The position numbers and the translations under genes are program-made. Of a DNA stretch of 64,000 nt, positions 16,608 through 26,742 are shown one piece after another (the stretch's first letter is position 1; each line of letters opens with the position of its first letter). Origin of the DNA: Erythrobacter aureus (lineage in GTDB: Bacteria; Pseudomonadota; Alphaproteobacteria; Sphingomonadales; Sphingomonadaceae); the NCBI RefSeq assembly GCF_003355455.1, contig NZ_CP031357.1, forward strand, positions 2,736,001-2,800,000, read 5' to 3'. The notes below the pieces were generated by a model that saw only the letters and a program-made list of their open reading frames with translations, made no database searches and was not told the origin of the DNA.

Positions 16608-18647
16608 ATGACCTCCCCTATCCGCACGCAGCGCCACGACGATGTCCTTGTCGTCATTTCCGACAATCCGCCGGTCAATGCCCTGGGACAGGCCGTGCGC
16701 GCCGGGCTGAAGGACGCAATCGAAGAAGCGATCGGCGATGACGCGGTCAAGGCGGTGGTCATTCGCTGCGACGGGCGGACTTTCTTTGCCGGTGCGGACA
16801 TCACCGAATTCGGCAAGCCGCCGGTCGGCCCGAGCCTGCCCGAAACGCTCGACGCAATGGAAGCGAGCGACAAGCCGGTGATCGCCGCGATCCACGGCAC
16901 CGCGCTTGGCGGCGGCTGCGAGGTGGCGCTGGCCTGCCATTACCGCGTCGCGGTGCCCAGTGCCAAACTCGGCCTGCCCGAAGTAAAGCTCGGCCTGATC
17001 CCCGGCGCCGCGGGCACGCAGCGCCTGCCGCGCCTCGTCGGGGCGGAAGCTGCCTTGCCCCTAGTCGTCGGCGGCAATCCGATCCCGGCCAAGAAAGCCA
17101 AGGCCATCGGTCTACTCGACGAACTCGTAGGTGAAGACAGCCTCGAGGCCGATGCCATCGCTTTCGCCAGGTCGAAGATCGGCCAGCCGGTCCCGCGTGC
17201 GTCGGAAGGCAATGCCAATGAAGATGGGGTGCGCGATCCCGACCTGTTCGACCGCTTCCGCGCCAGCCAAGCCCGCCGGATTCGCGGTTTCGATGCCCCC
17301 AATGCGGCGATCGAAGCGGTCAAGGCTGCGGGCGAGTTGCCCTATGCCGAAGGCGTGCAAAAGGAACGCGAGCTGTTCATGAAACTGATGAGCGGCACGC
17401 AAAGCGCGGCGATGCGCCACTATTTCTTCGCCGAACGCGCCGCCAACAAGATCGACGACGTGCCCAAGGATACGCCGCTGATCCCGATCAAGAAAGTCGG
17501 CGTGATCGGGGCCGGAACCATGGGCGGCGGGATCGCGATGAATTTCCTCTCCGCCGGTATTCCGGTGACGATCCTCGAAATGGCGCAGGACGCGCTCGAC
17601 CGGGGCGCGGGAGTAATGCGCAAGAACTATGAAAACACGGCCAAGAAAGGCCGCATGACGGCCGAGCAGGTCGAACAGGCCATGGGCCTGCTGACGCCCA
17701 CGCTGTCCTATGGCGACCTCGCCGATTGCGATCTCGTGATCGAGGCGGTCTACGAAAACATGGACGTCAAGAAAGAGGTCTTCGCCAAGCTCGACGGAGT
17801 GGTGAAGCAGGGCGCGATCCTTGCCTCCAACACCAGCTATCTCGATGTGGACGAGATCGCCACGGCGACCAAGCGCCCCGGCTATGTCGTGGGCATGCAC
17901 TTCTTCTCGCCCGCCAACATCATGAAGCTGCTCGAAGTCGTGCGCGGCAAGGAAACCCGTCACGACGTGCTGGCAACGGTGATGAAGCTGTCGAAGACCA
18001 TCGGCAAGGTGGCCGCCGTTTCGGGCGTATGCCCGGGCTTCATCGGCAACCGCATGCTCTCCAAGCGTCAGGAGCAGGCGAACGAGCTGATCATGGAAGG
18101 CGCGAATTATTGGGAAGTCGACGACGTACTGCTCGAATTCGGTTTCCCCATGGGGCCGTTCCAGATGGGCGACCTGGCCGGGATCGACATCGGCTGGCAC
18201 CGCGACCCGACCAAGGTTACCACGATCCGCGAGGCGCTCTGCGCCAAGGAACGCTTCGGCCAGAAGAACGGCAAGGGCTTCTATGACTACGACGAAGCGC
18301 GCAATCGCACGCCCTCGGACGAAGTGAAGGCGATCATCGCCGATTTCGCCGCCAAGGAAGGCAGGGAGCAGCGCGAGATTTCCAAGGACGAGATCCGCGA
18401 GCGCCTGCTCTATCCCATGGTCAACGAAGGCGCGAAGATCCTCGAGGAAGGCATGGCGCAGCGCGCGAGCGACATCGATGTCGTATGGATCAACGGCTAT
18501 GGCTGGCCGCTCTACACCGGCGGCCCGATGTTCTGGGCCGATACGATCGGGCTCGACACGGTCGTCGCAGGACTGGAGCGCCATGGCCTGCCCGTGAGCG
18601 AATTTCTGCGTGAGAAAGCCGAAACAGGTAAGCGCTTCAATCAGTAA
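16608..18647 (+). CDS. FadB/FadJ-type 3-hydroxyacyl-CoA dehydrogenase/enoyl-CoA hydratase
   Basis: 679-residue multifunctional beta-oxidation enzyme. The N-terminal crotonase domain (about 1-190) carries ALGGGCEVALACHYRV and GLPEVKLGLIPGAAGTQRL with the two catalytic Glu residues. After a linker the NAD-binding domain starts with VGVIGAGTMGGGIAMNF (about residue 297) and includes the catalytic His in GMHFFSPANIMKLLEVV. Two C-terminal 3HCDH helical domains follow (GFIGNRMLSKRQEQ and RLLYPMVNEGAKILEEG). It hydrates enoyl-CoA and oxidises the 3-hydroxyacyl-CoA product. GAGGAG stands 9 bases before the ATG. A thiolase partner is not in the window. Confidence 0.95.
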   Translation: MTSPIRTQRHDDVLVVISDNPPVNALGQAVRAGLKDAIEEAIGDDAVKAVVIRCDGRTFFAGADITEFGKPPVGPSLPETLDAMEASDKPVIAAIHGTALGGGCEVALACHYRVAVPSAKLGLPEVKLGLIPGAAGTQRLPRLVGAEAALPLVVGGNPIPAKKAKAIGLLDELVGEDSLEADAIAFARSKIGQPVPRASEGNANEDGVRDPDLFDRFRASQARRIRGFDAPNAAIEAVKAAGELPYAEGVQKERELFMKLMSGTQSAAMRHYFFAERAANKIDDVPKDTPLIPIKKVGVIGAGTMGGGIAMNFLSAGIPVTILEMAQDALDRGAGVMRKNYENTAKKGRMTAEQVEQAMGLLTPTLSYGDLADCDLVIEAVYENMDVKKEVFAKLDGVVKQGAILASNTSYLDVDEIATATKRPGYVVGMHFFSPANIMKLLEVVRGKETRHDVLATVMKLSKTIGKVAAVSGVCPGFIGNRMLSKRQEQANELIMEGANYWEVDDVLLEFGFPMGPFQMGDLAGIDIGWHRDPTKVTTIREALCAKERFGQKNGKGFYDYDEARNRTPSDEVKAIIADFAAKEGREQREISKDEIRERLLYPMVNEGAKILEEGMAQRASDIDVVWINGYGWPLYTGGPMFWADTIGLDTVVAGLERHGLPVSEFLREKAETGKRFNQ

Positions 18648-18721
18648 GCGCGAAACTGCGGCATTTTCGAAACATCGGTACGCAATTCGACGATTGGAAT
18701 GACACGTTTGACCGTTGTCTC

Positions 18722-18750
18722 TTGACATAATCGGGCAATGCGCATTCAAA
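18722..18750 (+). promoter_or_regulatory. Candidate sigma-70 promoter for the TonB receptor gene
   Basis: A perfect -35 TTGACA (18722-18727) is followed after 17 bases by the weak -10 TTCAAA (18745-18750), 55 bases before the receptor ATG. The -35 match is strong and the -10 poor, so this is tentative. The rest of the 157-base gap shows nothing else certain. Confidence 0.35.
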
Positions 18751-18804
18751 TTCGATGCGAGGGTATGCACCCAGAGCGTGCGGCCCACAGGAGAGGAGAA
18801 ACCC

Positions 18805-21601
18805 ATGCAGAGATTCGGACTACGTCATCAATGTGCGCTGGGAGCACTGGCAGGGGCGCTGGCCTTCGTGCCCGTTGCGGCGCAGGCGCAGGACCAGGCG
18901 GAAACCGATCAGGAAACCGGTCTTGTCGATGCCGCGGATGTCGATGACGGCAATGTCATCATCGTGCGCGCCCAGGGCCGCGAACAGGCACTGGCCGACG
19001 TACCGGTAGCTGTGTCGGCCGTTTCGGGCGAATTGCTGGAGAAATCCGGTGTTTCCGATATTCGCGACCTCAATCAGGTTGCCCCGTCCCTGCTCGTCTC
19101 CTCGAGCGGTAACGAAGCCAATGGCTCTGCGCGTATCCGCGGTATCGGTACGGTCGGCGACAATCCGGGCCTCGAAAGCTCGGTCGCGGTCTTCGTCGAT
19201 GGCGTGTACCGTTCGCGTTCGGGCAATGCCCTGTCCGAACTCGGCCCGATCGATCGGGTGGAAATCCTGCGCGGCCCGCAAGGTACGCTGGGCGGGCGCA
19301 ACTCCTCCGCAGGCTTGATCAACATCTACACCGCCCCGCCCGAATTCGAATTCTCCGGCTACGGCGCTTTCACCTATGGCAATTACGATGCGATCAAGGT
19401 CGAAGGGGTATCAATGCCCTCTCGGCGAAACGGTGGCGGCGCGTATCGACGGCGTGTATTTCAAGCGTGACGGCTTTTACAACGATGTGACCAACAACAC
19501 CGACGTCAACAATCGCGACCGCTATCTGGTCCGCGCGCAGGTGCTGTTCGAACCGACCGAAGATGTCAGCTTCCGCCTGGTCGGCGACTATTCGAAGAAG
19601 GACGAAGCCTGCTGCGCGGCGACCTTCGTCCAGCCCGACTTCGCTCCGCTTGCGCGCATTGATACGAGCATAAATCCGCTTACCGGCCGCCCCAATCTCG
19701 ATCCTTTCAATCGCCCCAACGGCGGCCCGGCGCTGACCAGCACGTCGAACCCGATCGTTCCGATCCTGCTCGGCCTCGGGCAGGATCCGCGCGCGCTTTC
19801 GCAATCGACGTTCAACCGCGATATCTATCTCACGGCAGGACGCAGCTATGAGGGTGAAACCGAGGATTACGGTATCTCGGGCGAGCTCAACTGGACGTTC
19901 GGCGATGTCACGCTGACCTCGATCACGGGGTATCGCGAATATTCGAACAACCAGGCATCGGATACCGACTATACGACGGTCGACCTGCTGTACCGTGCCC
20001 CCGGCCCCAATGCCGGCGCGCGCGAGTTCAAGACCTTCACGCAGGAATTCCGCCTCAACGGCACGGCCTTCAACGACCGGCTGGACTGGTTGGTGGGCGC
20101 CTATTACGCCAACGAAAAGCTCGAAACGCGAGACAATCTGCGGTTCGGCAACGATTACGGCACCTTCGCCAGTTGCCGCGTGGCGCTTGCCTTGGCTGGC
20201 CTTCTGGGTCCAACCGCCGTTAATCCTGGCAATGCCAATTGCCTAAGCGCTGGCGGACAGGGAGCCCTGATTGGCGATCCCGCCAACCCGCTGGACGGCG
20301 CCCTTGGCCCGGCTGGTGACGTCGTCGTCAATGGCCTCAACATCTTGTCGCAGGTCAAGGACGTCGGTGGCACCGGCGACATCTACAATCAGAAGAGCGA
20401 AAACTTCGCGGTTTTCACGCACAACATCGTCCATCTGACCGATACGGTCGATCTGACCCTGGGTGTACGTTACACCAGCGAAACCAAGGATTTTGATGCG
20501 ACCTTCGGGAACGACAATGTCTTCTGCCCTCAGCAGCGGGCCTTGCAGGGTGCAACGCTACTGAACCCTGCTTTCCTGGCCAATTTCCCTGTCACAAGTC
20601 GCGGTACGCTTCAGGCGCTGGGCGGTGGTCTGCTGGCGCTGTCCTGCCAAGGCAACTCGACTGCCGAACTCAACGGTGTGTCGATTTCCGATACGCGTGA
20701 CGAAGACGAGTTCACCGGCACGGCGATCCTGAGCTGGAAGCCCGATCCGGACTGGCTGGTCTACGGTTCCTATTCGAAGGGCTACAAGGCGGGTGGTTTC
20801 AACCTCGACCGTTCGGCGCTGTCGAACCCGCTGTTCCTCGATGTGACCAACCTCAACACGGCGAACCTTCAGTTCGACGCGGAAACGGTCGACGCCTTCG
20901 AGATCGGGGTGAAGTATTCCAGCCGCAAATTCGGCTTCAGCATCGCGGCCTTCCGCCAGGAATTCAGCAACTTCCAGCTGAACACCTTCAACGGTTCGGT
21001 CTTCCTGGTGCAGAATGTCAATGGCTGCGACTCCGAGCTCACTGCGACCGGGGCCTGCGCGGTCGACGACGTGGCACCCGGCGTGATCGCGCAGGGTTTC
21101 GAGTTCGAAACCTCGCTCAGCCCGATCCGCGATCTGACCATGACGATGGGGATCACCTATTCGGACACCAGCTACGAAGACAACCTGATCGGCAACGATA
21201 CGGGCGCCCCGCTCGACCCGGCGCTGCGTCTGTTGCCGGGCGACAATCTGTCGAATGCGCCCGAATGGGTCGGCACGGCCTCGCTTAGCTGGACTCCGCC
21301 GATCGGCAATTCCGGCCTGTCGGGCCTGTTCTTCATCAATGCCCGCGCGACCGACGATTTCAACACCGGTTCCGACCTGCTCTTCGGCAAGGAACAGGAT
21401 GCCTATGTCATCGTCAACGGCCGCATCGGCATCACCGGTCCCGACCGGCGTTGGGGTCTGGAGTTCTGGGCGAACAATTTGTTCGACAAGGACTACACTC
21501 AGGTGGCGTTCAACACGCCATTCGTGGCTCCGCAGCAGACCTATTCGGCCTTCCTGGCCGAGCCGCGGACCTATGGCGTGACCGTTCGCGCCGGCTTCTG
21601 A
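18805..21601 (+). pseudogene. TonB-dependent receptor broken by two one-base deletions (or sequence errors)
   Basis: The frame that starts at ATG 18805 encodes a signal peptide ending in AAQAQ, the segment DGNVIIVRAQGREQALADVP as plug start, and plug motifs VFVDGVYRSRSGNALSEL and IDRVEILRGPQGTLGGRNSS. It runs out of homology at about 19404 (...AIKVEG). The barrel continues in the next frame from about 19417 (PLGETVAARIDGVYFKRDGF) to TGA 21601, ending VTVRAGF with terminal Phe. Restoring one G in GGGG (19405-19408) and one C in CCC (19417-19419) gives a smooth VEGGINAPLGETVAARI. The intact protein would be about 932 residues and resemble sphingomonad receptors next to fatty-acid/steroid catabolism genes. 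The rest of the barrel is undamaged. Confidence 0.85.
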
Positions 21602-21624
21602 TACATATCGGTTAAGCCACGGAA

Positions 21625-21657
21625 GGGTCCGGCGTCTCGCGATGCCGGGCCCTTTTT
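21625..21657 (+). terminator. Rho-independent terminator after the second TonB receptor
   Basis: A 12-bp stem (GGGTCCGGCGTC / GATGCCGGGCCC, two G-U pairs) with a 4-nt loop TCGC is followed by TTTTT. It stands 24 bases after the receptor stop and 21 bases before the SDR start. Confidence 0.88.
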
Positions 21658-21678
21658 CTTGAGCAAGGGAGTTCAGCC

Positions 21679-22443
21679 ATGTCGTCATTCGATCTGACCG
21701 GAAAGGTTGCTGTCATAACCGGATCGAGCCGTGGGATCGGCCGTGCCATTGCCGAAGGCCTTGCGGCGCAGGGCGCGCGTGTCGTGATCTCCAGCCGCAA
21801 GCAGGATGCCTGCGAGGACGTCGCCGCGGCAATCAATGCCGAGCATGGCCAAGGCAGCGCGGTGGCGATCGCCGCTTCCATTTCCGAGAAAGCCCAGCTC
21901 GAGGACCTGTTCGCACAGACCAGGGAGAGACTCGGCCCGGTCGACATCCTCGTCTGCAATGCGGCGAGCAATCCCCATTACGGGTCGATGGACGGGATCT
22001 CCGACGAGCAGTTCCGCAAGGTCCTCGATAACAATATCATGTCGAACCACTGGCTGATCCAGTTGGCCCTGCCCGCCATGCGCGAGAAAGGCGATGGAGC
22101 GATCCTCGTCATCAGTTCGATCGGGGGCCTGCGCGCCTCGACCACGATCGGGGCCTATTGCGTTTCGAAGGCCGCCGATTTCCAGCTCGTGCGCAATTAT
22201 GCCGCCGAGAACGGCAAGCACGGCATCCGCGTCAACGGAATCGCTCCGGGGCTGGTGAAGACCGATTTTGCCAAAGCGCTATGGGACGATCCGCAAGCAC
22301 TCGCCGCGACCGAGAAGAGGCTTGCCATGCGCCGGATCGGCAAGCCGGAGGATATCGCCGGGGCGGCCATCTATCTCTCCTCACCCGCAGCGAAATGGAC
22401 CACCGGTCAGACCATCGTGGTCGATGGCGGAGCGATGATCTAG
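21679..22443 (+). CDS. Short-chain dehydrogenase/reductase (SDR)
   Basis: 254-residue classical SDR, cytosolic NAD(P)-dependent oxidoreductase. Cofactor loop VAVITGSSRGIGRAIAEG (about 9-26), NNAG-equivalent VCNAASNPHYG, catalytic Ser in ILVISSIGGLRAS, and the catalytic pair in AYCVSKAADF (YxxxK). The C terminus WTTGQTIVVDGGAMI is typical. Context after the receptor and acyl-CoA genes suggests a role in hydroxyacyl or steroid oxidation, but the substrate is not determined. RBS AAGGGAG lies about 7 bases before the ATG at 21679. Its TAG stop shares the palindrome CTAG with the stop of the convergent efflux gene. Confidence 0.93.
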   Translation: MSSFDLTGKVAVITGSSRGIGRAIAEGLAAQGARVVISSRKQDACEDVAAAINAEHGQGSAVAIAASISEKAQLEDLFAQTRERLGPVDILVCNAASNPHYGSMDGISDEQFRKVLDNNIMSNHWLIQLALPAMREKGDGAILVISSIGGLRASTTIGAYCVSKAADFQLVRNYAAENGKHGIRVNGIAPGLVKTDFAKALWDDPQALAATEKRLAMRRIGKPEDIAGAAIYLSSPAAKWTTGQTIVVDGGAMI

Positions 22444-23849
22444 GGGAGATCGTTCCCGCCCAGCGCCTGCCACAGCAGGACACGCGCACGGCGGGCGCGG
22501 CCAAGCGCGGCCGCCGCGCGTTCTCCGCTGGCATCGGCCGCCCGCCGCGCTTCGAGAACGGTCAGGAAATCCGCCAACCCGGCTTCATATCGCGTATTGG
22601 CGAGCCGCGCCGCGCGTTGCAGGTTCGCAGCCTCCGCCGCTGCGGCCCGTGCTTCGACATCGGCGGCGGCAACCAGGCCATAACCCGCCTCGGCATCGCC
22701 CAAAGCCGTATAGACCGTGCCCCGATAGGCCTCGAAAGCAGCCTTCTTTTCCGCTGCGGCTCCATCGATTTCGGCTTGTATCCGTCCGAAATCGAGCAGT
22801 GGACCGGCAATCGTCGCGGCAAGCGAGCCGACCACCGATTCACTGTCGAACACATCGCCGATCCCGAAGGCAAGCAGGCCGATCGCACCCGACAGGTCGA
22901 AGGTCGGAAACCGCCTGCGCGCCGTTGCGGCAAGTTCGGCATCCTCCGCCGCCAGGGTAGCGGCCGCGGCAAGCACGTCCGGTCGGTTGGCGAGCAGCGC
23001 GGAAGGAAGCGTTTCGGGCGGAGCGGGCAGATGCGCATCGGCTTCGCCTTGCGCCAGCGCGGCGCGAACCTGCGCCCCGCTTTGGGCCGTCAGCGTTACG
23101 AGCCGTCCCAGAAGGCGAGTCCGTTCGCTCTCCAGGGCCGCCAGGCGGCTGCGCGAACTGGCTGCCGAGCCTTCCGCGCGCACGCGATCGAAGCCGGGCG
23201 CGATCCCGGCGCGTTCACGCACGTCGGCAAGCCGCGCAAGTTCCCGGGCCGAAGCCAGATCGCTGCGCACTTCGGCATCGCGTGCCTCGACGGTCCGCCA
23301 GTCGATCACGCTCGCCGCGATCTCCGCGAGCAGCGCGTTGCGCACTGCCCGCCGGCTGGCATTCGCGGAATCGATCCGGGCCAGTGCGGCGCGTTCCTGC
23401 GCGCGCAGGCGACCGAACAAGTCGAGGTCCCAGCGCGCCGTGAGATTGGCCGCATAGGATACGCGCTCGGTGTCGAACGTCACCCCCGGCGGCAGATCGC
23501 CGCCGAAAGAGGCCGGGTTGGTGCGCGTGCCGGTTACCGAGGCGTTCGCGCCGATATCGGGCAGACGTTCGGCCCCCGCGCGAGCGGCTCCGGCACGGGC
23601 CTGTTCAACCCGCGCCGCGGCTTCTGCCAAAGTGGGCGAGGAAGCGAGTGCCTGAGCGGCAAGCGTATCGAACGCGGGATCGTCGACCGGAAGCAATCCG
23701 GCCAGGGTCGTTTCCTGCTGCGTATCGGGCGCGAAAAGGAAGCTTTCGGGCAGGACCGGCACCGGTGTCGCGATCTCGGGCGGCGGACCTGCCGCGCAGG
23801 ACGCAAGCGCCAGCGCGCTAGCGGTCAGGAAGAATGCGCGCGGCATCAT
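22440..23849 (-). CDS. NodT/TolC-family outer membrane efflux lipoprotein
   Basis: 469-residue outer membrane channel subunit of a tripartite pump. The N terminus is a lipoprotein signal peptide ending LALASCAAG, with the lipid-modified Cys after LAS. Repeated helical segments rich in Ala, Arg, Gln and Glu (for instance AEAAARVEQARAGAARAGAE) and two OEP domains fit the TolC fold. It is the last gene of the permease-ATPase-adaptor-channel operon, and its start overlaps the adaptor stop by 4 bases. It would form the exit duct through the outer membrane. Confidence 0.9.
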   Translation of the reverse strand: MMPRAFFLTASALALASCAAGPPPEIATPVPVLPESFLFAPDTQQETTLAGLLPVDDPAFDTLAAQALASSPTLAEAAARVEQARAGAARAGAERLPDIGANASVTGTRTNPASFGGDLPPGVTFDTERVSYAANLTARWDLDLFGRLRAQERAALARIDSANASRRAVRNALLAEIAASVIDWRTVEARDAEVRSDLASARELARLADVRERAGIAPGFDRVRAEGSAASSRSRLAALESERTRLLGRLVTLTAQSGAQVRAALAQGEADAHLPAPPETLPSALLANRPDVLAAAATLAAEDAELAATARRRFPTFDLSGAIGLLAFGIGDVFDSESVVGSLAATIAGPLLDFGRIQAEIDGAAAEKKAAFEAYRGTVYTALGDAEAGYGLVAAADVEARAAAAEAANLQRAARLANTRYEAGLADFLTVLEARRAADASGERAAAALGRARRARVLLWQALGGNDLP

Positions 23850-24829
23850 TCCCCATCCCCCTTCGCGGCGATATAGGCATCGACCTGCTGGCCGACGCGG
23901 AACAGGCCGTTGGTTTCGGGCAGTTCATAGATAAGCTGCAGCACGCGCACATCGACACGTTCCGCAGCGCTGTTGGTAAGCGAGCGTTTGGGCACCACGA
24001 GCGGCTCGGCCCGGACGAACCTGGCCTTGACCCGCCGGTCGGATGCACCGCGCGGGCTGACTGTTGCCGGGGCTCCAAGCGCAACGCGCGGCGCCTGCTC
24101 TTCGTCGATATCGATGCGGACATGTAGCGGCTGCGTTTGCCCCATCTCGATGAAGGGTTGCGATCCGCCCCCGCCCATCGTGCTGACATATTCGCCCTTG
24201 CGAATGTTCACCGCCAGAATTTCACCCGCGATCGGCGCGCGCACGGTCAGCCGGCCGATCTCGGTCTGCGCCGACCCTGCGCGAGCCTGTGCGGCCTGCA
24301 GGCGCGCCTGCGCAAGCCTCTGTCGCTCGCGGGCGGTGGACGCGTCACCCTCCGCGCGGATCACTTCGGCCCGGCTGACCGCTGCCGGGTCGTCGACATT
24401 GCGATACAGCGCGAGTTGCTGCTCTGCGGTGGCCCGCGCAGTACGGGCTTCCGCAATCGCGGCGCGCGCCTCTGCAATCGCTGCATTGGCCTCGCGTAGC
24501 TGTGCCCGCACGGCGCGGTCATCGACGGTGAACAGCACCTGCCCCTCGCTCACGCGGTCACCCGGCTGAACGGACAGGCCTGTGATAAGCCCGGACAGCG
24601 CCGAGCCGATCTGAATCGTCTCGCTCGAGGGTTCGACCACGCCCGCGCCCGCGACACGCGCCTGCGCCGCCAGCTCCGCCGGAGCGCGCGGGGGCTCGCG
24701 CCCGGGCTCGCTGAGTTCCCGATCGGGCAGGCCGACGAAAATGAACAGCACCGCCGCGAGCAAACCGAGCAGGGCAATCACCGGGAGAATTTGGCGCGAA
24801 AAGCTTAGGTTTTTCCAGTTGAGTGCCAT
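23846..24829 (-). CDS. HlyD/DevB-type periplasmic adaptor (membrane fusion protein)
   Basis: 327-residue adaptor with one N-terminal membrane anchor (ILPVIALLGLLAAVLFIFV, about residues 14-32). A lipoyl half-motif follows (IGSALSGLITGLSVQPGDRV), then a long alpha-helical hairpin full of Ala/Arg/Glu (about 105-180), and the second half (VRAPIAGEILAVNIRKGEYV). It links the inner membrane ABC transporter to the NodT channel. One base separates it from the ATPase stop upstream, and it overlaps the channel gene by 4 bases, so it sits in the middle of a four-gene operon. Confidence 0.92.
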   Translation of the reverse strand: MALNWKNLSFSRQILPVIALLGLLAAVLFIFVGLPDRELSEPGREPPRAPAELAAQARVAGAGVVEPSSETIQIGSALSGLITGLSVQPGDRVSEGQVLFTVDDRAVRAQLREANAAIAEARAAIAEARTARATAEQQLALYRNVDDPAAVSRAEVIRAEGDASTARERQRLAQARLQAAQARAGSAQTEIGRLTVRAPIAGEILAVNIRKGEYVSTMGGGGSQPFIEMGQTQPLHVRIDIDEEQAPRVALGAPATVSPRGASDRRVKARFVRAEPLVVPKRSLTNSAAERVDVRVLQLIYELPETNGLFRVGQQVDAYIAAKGDGE

Positions 24830-24830
24830 G

Positions 24831-25574
24831 TCAGTGTCCTTCGGGCACGTCCGTGCCGTCGTGGGTGATCCGCCCGTCCTCGAGCACGAGGATACGGTCG
24901 GCGAGGTCGAAAATCCGATTATCGTGGGTCACGATTATGCATGCGCGGTCTTCCGCGACCGCGACATCGCGCAGGAGATCCATCACCCGGCGGCCCGAAG
25001 ACGCATCGAGCGCCGCCGTCGGTTCGTCGCACACCACCAGGCGCGGCTCGTGAACCAAGGCGCGGGCAATGGCGACGCGCTGTTGCTGTCCGCCCGATAG
25101 CTGGCGCGGCAGCTTGTCCGCCTGATCGCCGATATTGAGCTTTTCCAGCATGGCGACCGCTTTTTCTCGCGCTTCGAGCCGGTCCATCCCCTGGGCGATC
25201 AGCGGCACCGCCGCGTTGTTTGCAGCGTCGATCGAGGGGATCAGATTATACTGCTGGAAGATGAAGCCGATGTTTTGCAGGCGGAATTCCACCAGGTCGG
25301 TATCGCCCAGCTCGTAGATGTCGGTCCCGAATACCTTCACTTCGCCCAGCGTCGGCCACAAAATGCCGCACATGATCGAAATAAGAGTCGTCTTGCCCGA
25401 ACCGCTTTCTCCGACGAGGAAGGTCAGCTCGCCCGCGCGGATATCGAGATCGATCCCGTGAAGCACGGTGATCGTCTGCTGTCCCGCCTGGAAATCGCGC
25501 GTCACGCCGCGTGTGCAGATCGCCGCTTCGGGCTTGCATCCGCCGATGGCGCTGGTGTCGATCGGCGTGCCCAT
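24831..25574 (-). CDS. ABC transporter ATP-binding protein (DevA/MacB/LolD-like)
   Basis: 247-residue nucleotide-binding domain of an exporter. Walker A GESGSGKTT, Q-loop FIFQQYNLIPS, signature LSGGQQQRVAIARAL, Walker B RLVVCDEPTAALD and switch His in IVTHDNR are all present. It belongs to the group pairing with FtsX-like permeases that move lipids, lipoproteins, antibiotics or heterocyst glycolipids (DevBCA). The chosen ATG at 25574 shares one base with the permease stop (TGATG), which implies coupling. An in-frame start further upstream would only add residues lying inside the permease gene. Confidence 0.95.
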   Translation of the reverse strand: MGTPIDTSAIGGCKPEAAICTRGVTRDFQAGQQTITVLHGIDLDIRAGELTFLVGESGSGKTTLISIMCGILWPTLGEVKVFGTDIYELGDTDLVEFRLQNIGFIFQQYNLIPSIDAANNAAVPLIAQGMDRLEAREKAVAMLEKLNIGDQADKLPRQLSGGQQQRVAIARALVHEPRLVVCDEPTAALDASSGRRVMDLLRDVAVAEDRACIIVTHDNRIFDLADRILVLEDGRITHDGTDVPEGH

Positions 25575-26707
25575 CAGCGGAACACCGATGCCGGCTCGGT
25601 CTTGAGCACGTTGCGCAGCGCCAGCCAGCCGGTCAGCGCGAGGATGAGGAATACCGCAACCAGGCTGACCAGCGGGATTTGCCACGGAATGTAAAATCCC
25701 TTGAAGGTCGGATTGCTCGAGAAACCCCAGATGAAGAACACCGTCCCGATCACGCCGAGACCGTAGCCGATCAGCCCCACCAGCCCGGCTTGTACCGCGA
25801 CCATCCGGCGGATTTTCCGATTGGTGACGCCGATCGCCTTCAGCGCGCCGAACTGCTTTATGTTGTCGCGGATGAACAGGCTGAAGGTCAGCCCCACGAT
25901 TGCCACGCCGACAATGAAGCCAAGCGCGACGGTAATCCCGAAATTCAGCGGAATACCCGTGTTCTCGATAATGAAATCGATCCCGTCCTGCGCGAATTCG
26001 TCGCGTGTCCGGGCCTTGAGGCCGGTTTCGCGTTCGATCCGTTCCGACAGGGCCTTGGCCTGCATCGGATCTTCGGCACCCACCAGCACGAAAGACAGGC
26101 GATTGCGCGTGCCCGGCACGTAATTCAGCGCCTGACTGTATTTGGTATAGAGCACGACGGTGCTGGTGAAGCTGGGGATCGCATCGGCAATACCCCTTAT
26201 CACCGCACGCTGATCGTTCAGCTCCAATCGCTCGCCGATCGGGGACTGGCCGGGAAACATGCGCGTGGTGCCGACATCGTCGATGATCACGCTGTCAGGC
26301 CGCGAAAGAACGTCCGAAGACCCTTCGAGCATGTGCTTGGGCAGGCCGATCAGCGTCGCATCGTCGACCCCGATGACCGCCACCCCTTCGAGATCGCCAT
26401 CCTTGGTCCGAACGCTGGCCTGCGCACGGATATGCGGCACCGCCCATTCCACGCCCGGTACGCTGCGCACCTTGTCGAGCGCGGTGGACGGCAGGGCGTA
26501 AGCGACATCGCTTGTCCGGCTGACCGGGTCCATCACCCACACATCCGCGCTGGAGACATTGTAAACGCCGCTCGCCCCGCGCTCGATCAGATTGACGAAA
26601 ATGGTCAATTGTTGCGTAATGAGCAGAGTGGAGAACGCGATGCCGAACACCAGTCCGTAAAATTTCTGGGCGTCCCCGGTAAGCATTCTGATCGCAATCC
26701 AGAGCAT
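25574..26707 (-). CDS. ABC transporter permease, FtsX/DevC-like
   Basis: 377-residue inner membrane protein with the FtsX plan: an N-terminal membrane helix (FYGLVFGIAFSTLLITQQ), a large periplasmic domain (about 45-250) and three C-terminal helices (GITVALGFIVGVAIVGLTF, VAVQAGLVGLIGYGLGVIGT, IPLVSLVAVFLILALTGW). The cytoplasmic loop FGALKAIGVTNRKIRRMV is the coupling segment that contacts the ATPase. It is the first gene of the efflux operon. Two TetR-type operators lie 36-69 bases upstream of its start, so its transcription is probably repressed by the divergently encoded regulator. Confidence 0.93.
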   Translation of the reverse strand: MLWIAIRMLTGDAQKFYGLVFGIAFSTLLITQQLTIFVNLIERGASGVYNVSSADVWVMDPVSRTSDVAYALPSTALDKVRSVPGVEWAVPHIRAQASVRTKDGDLEGVAVIGVDDATLIGLPKHMLEGSSDVLSRPDSVIIDDVGTTRMFPGQSPIGERLELNDQRAVIRGIADAIPSFTSTVVLYTKYSQALNYVPGTRNRLSFVLVGAEDPMQAKALSERIERETGLKARTRDEFAQDGIDFIIENTGIPLNFGITVALGFIVGVAIVGLTFSLFIRDNIKQFGALKAIGVTNRKIRRMVAVQAGLVGLIGYGLGVIGTVFFIWGFSSNPTFKGFYIPWQIPLVSLVAVFLILALTGWLALRNVLKTEPASVFR

Positions 26708-26742
26708 GCTTGCTTGCCTTCGCCTTCCGACTCGTCCATTAG

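Noticed and set aside
22440..22443. CTAG shared by the stop codons of SDR and efflux gene
   Set aside because: Convergent genes can share such a palindrome; it needs no special function.
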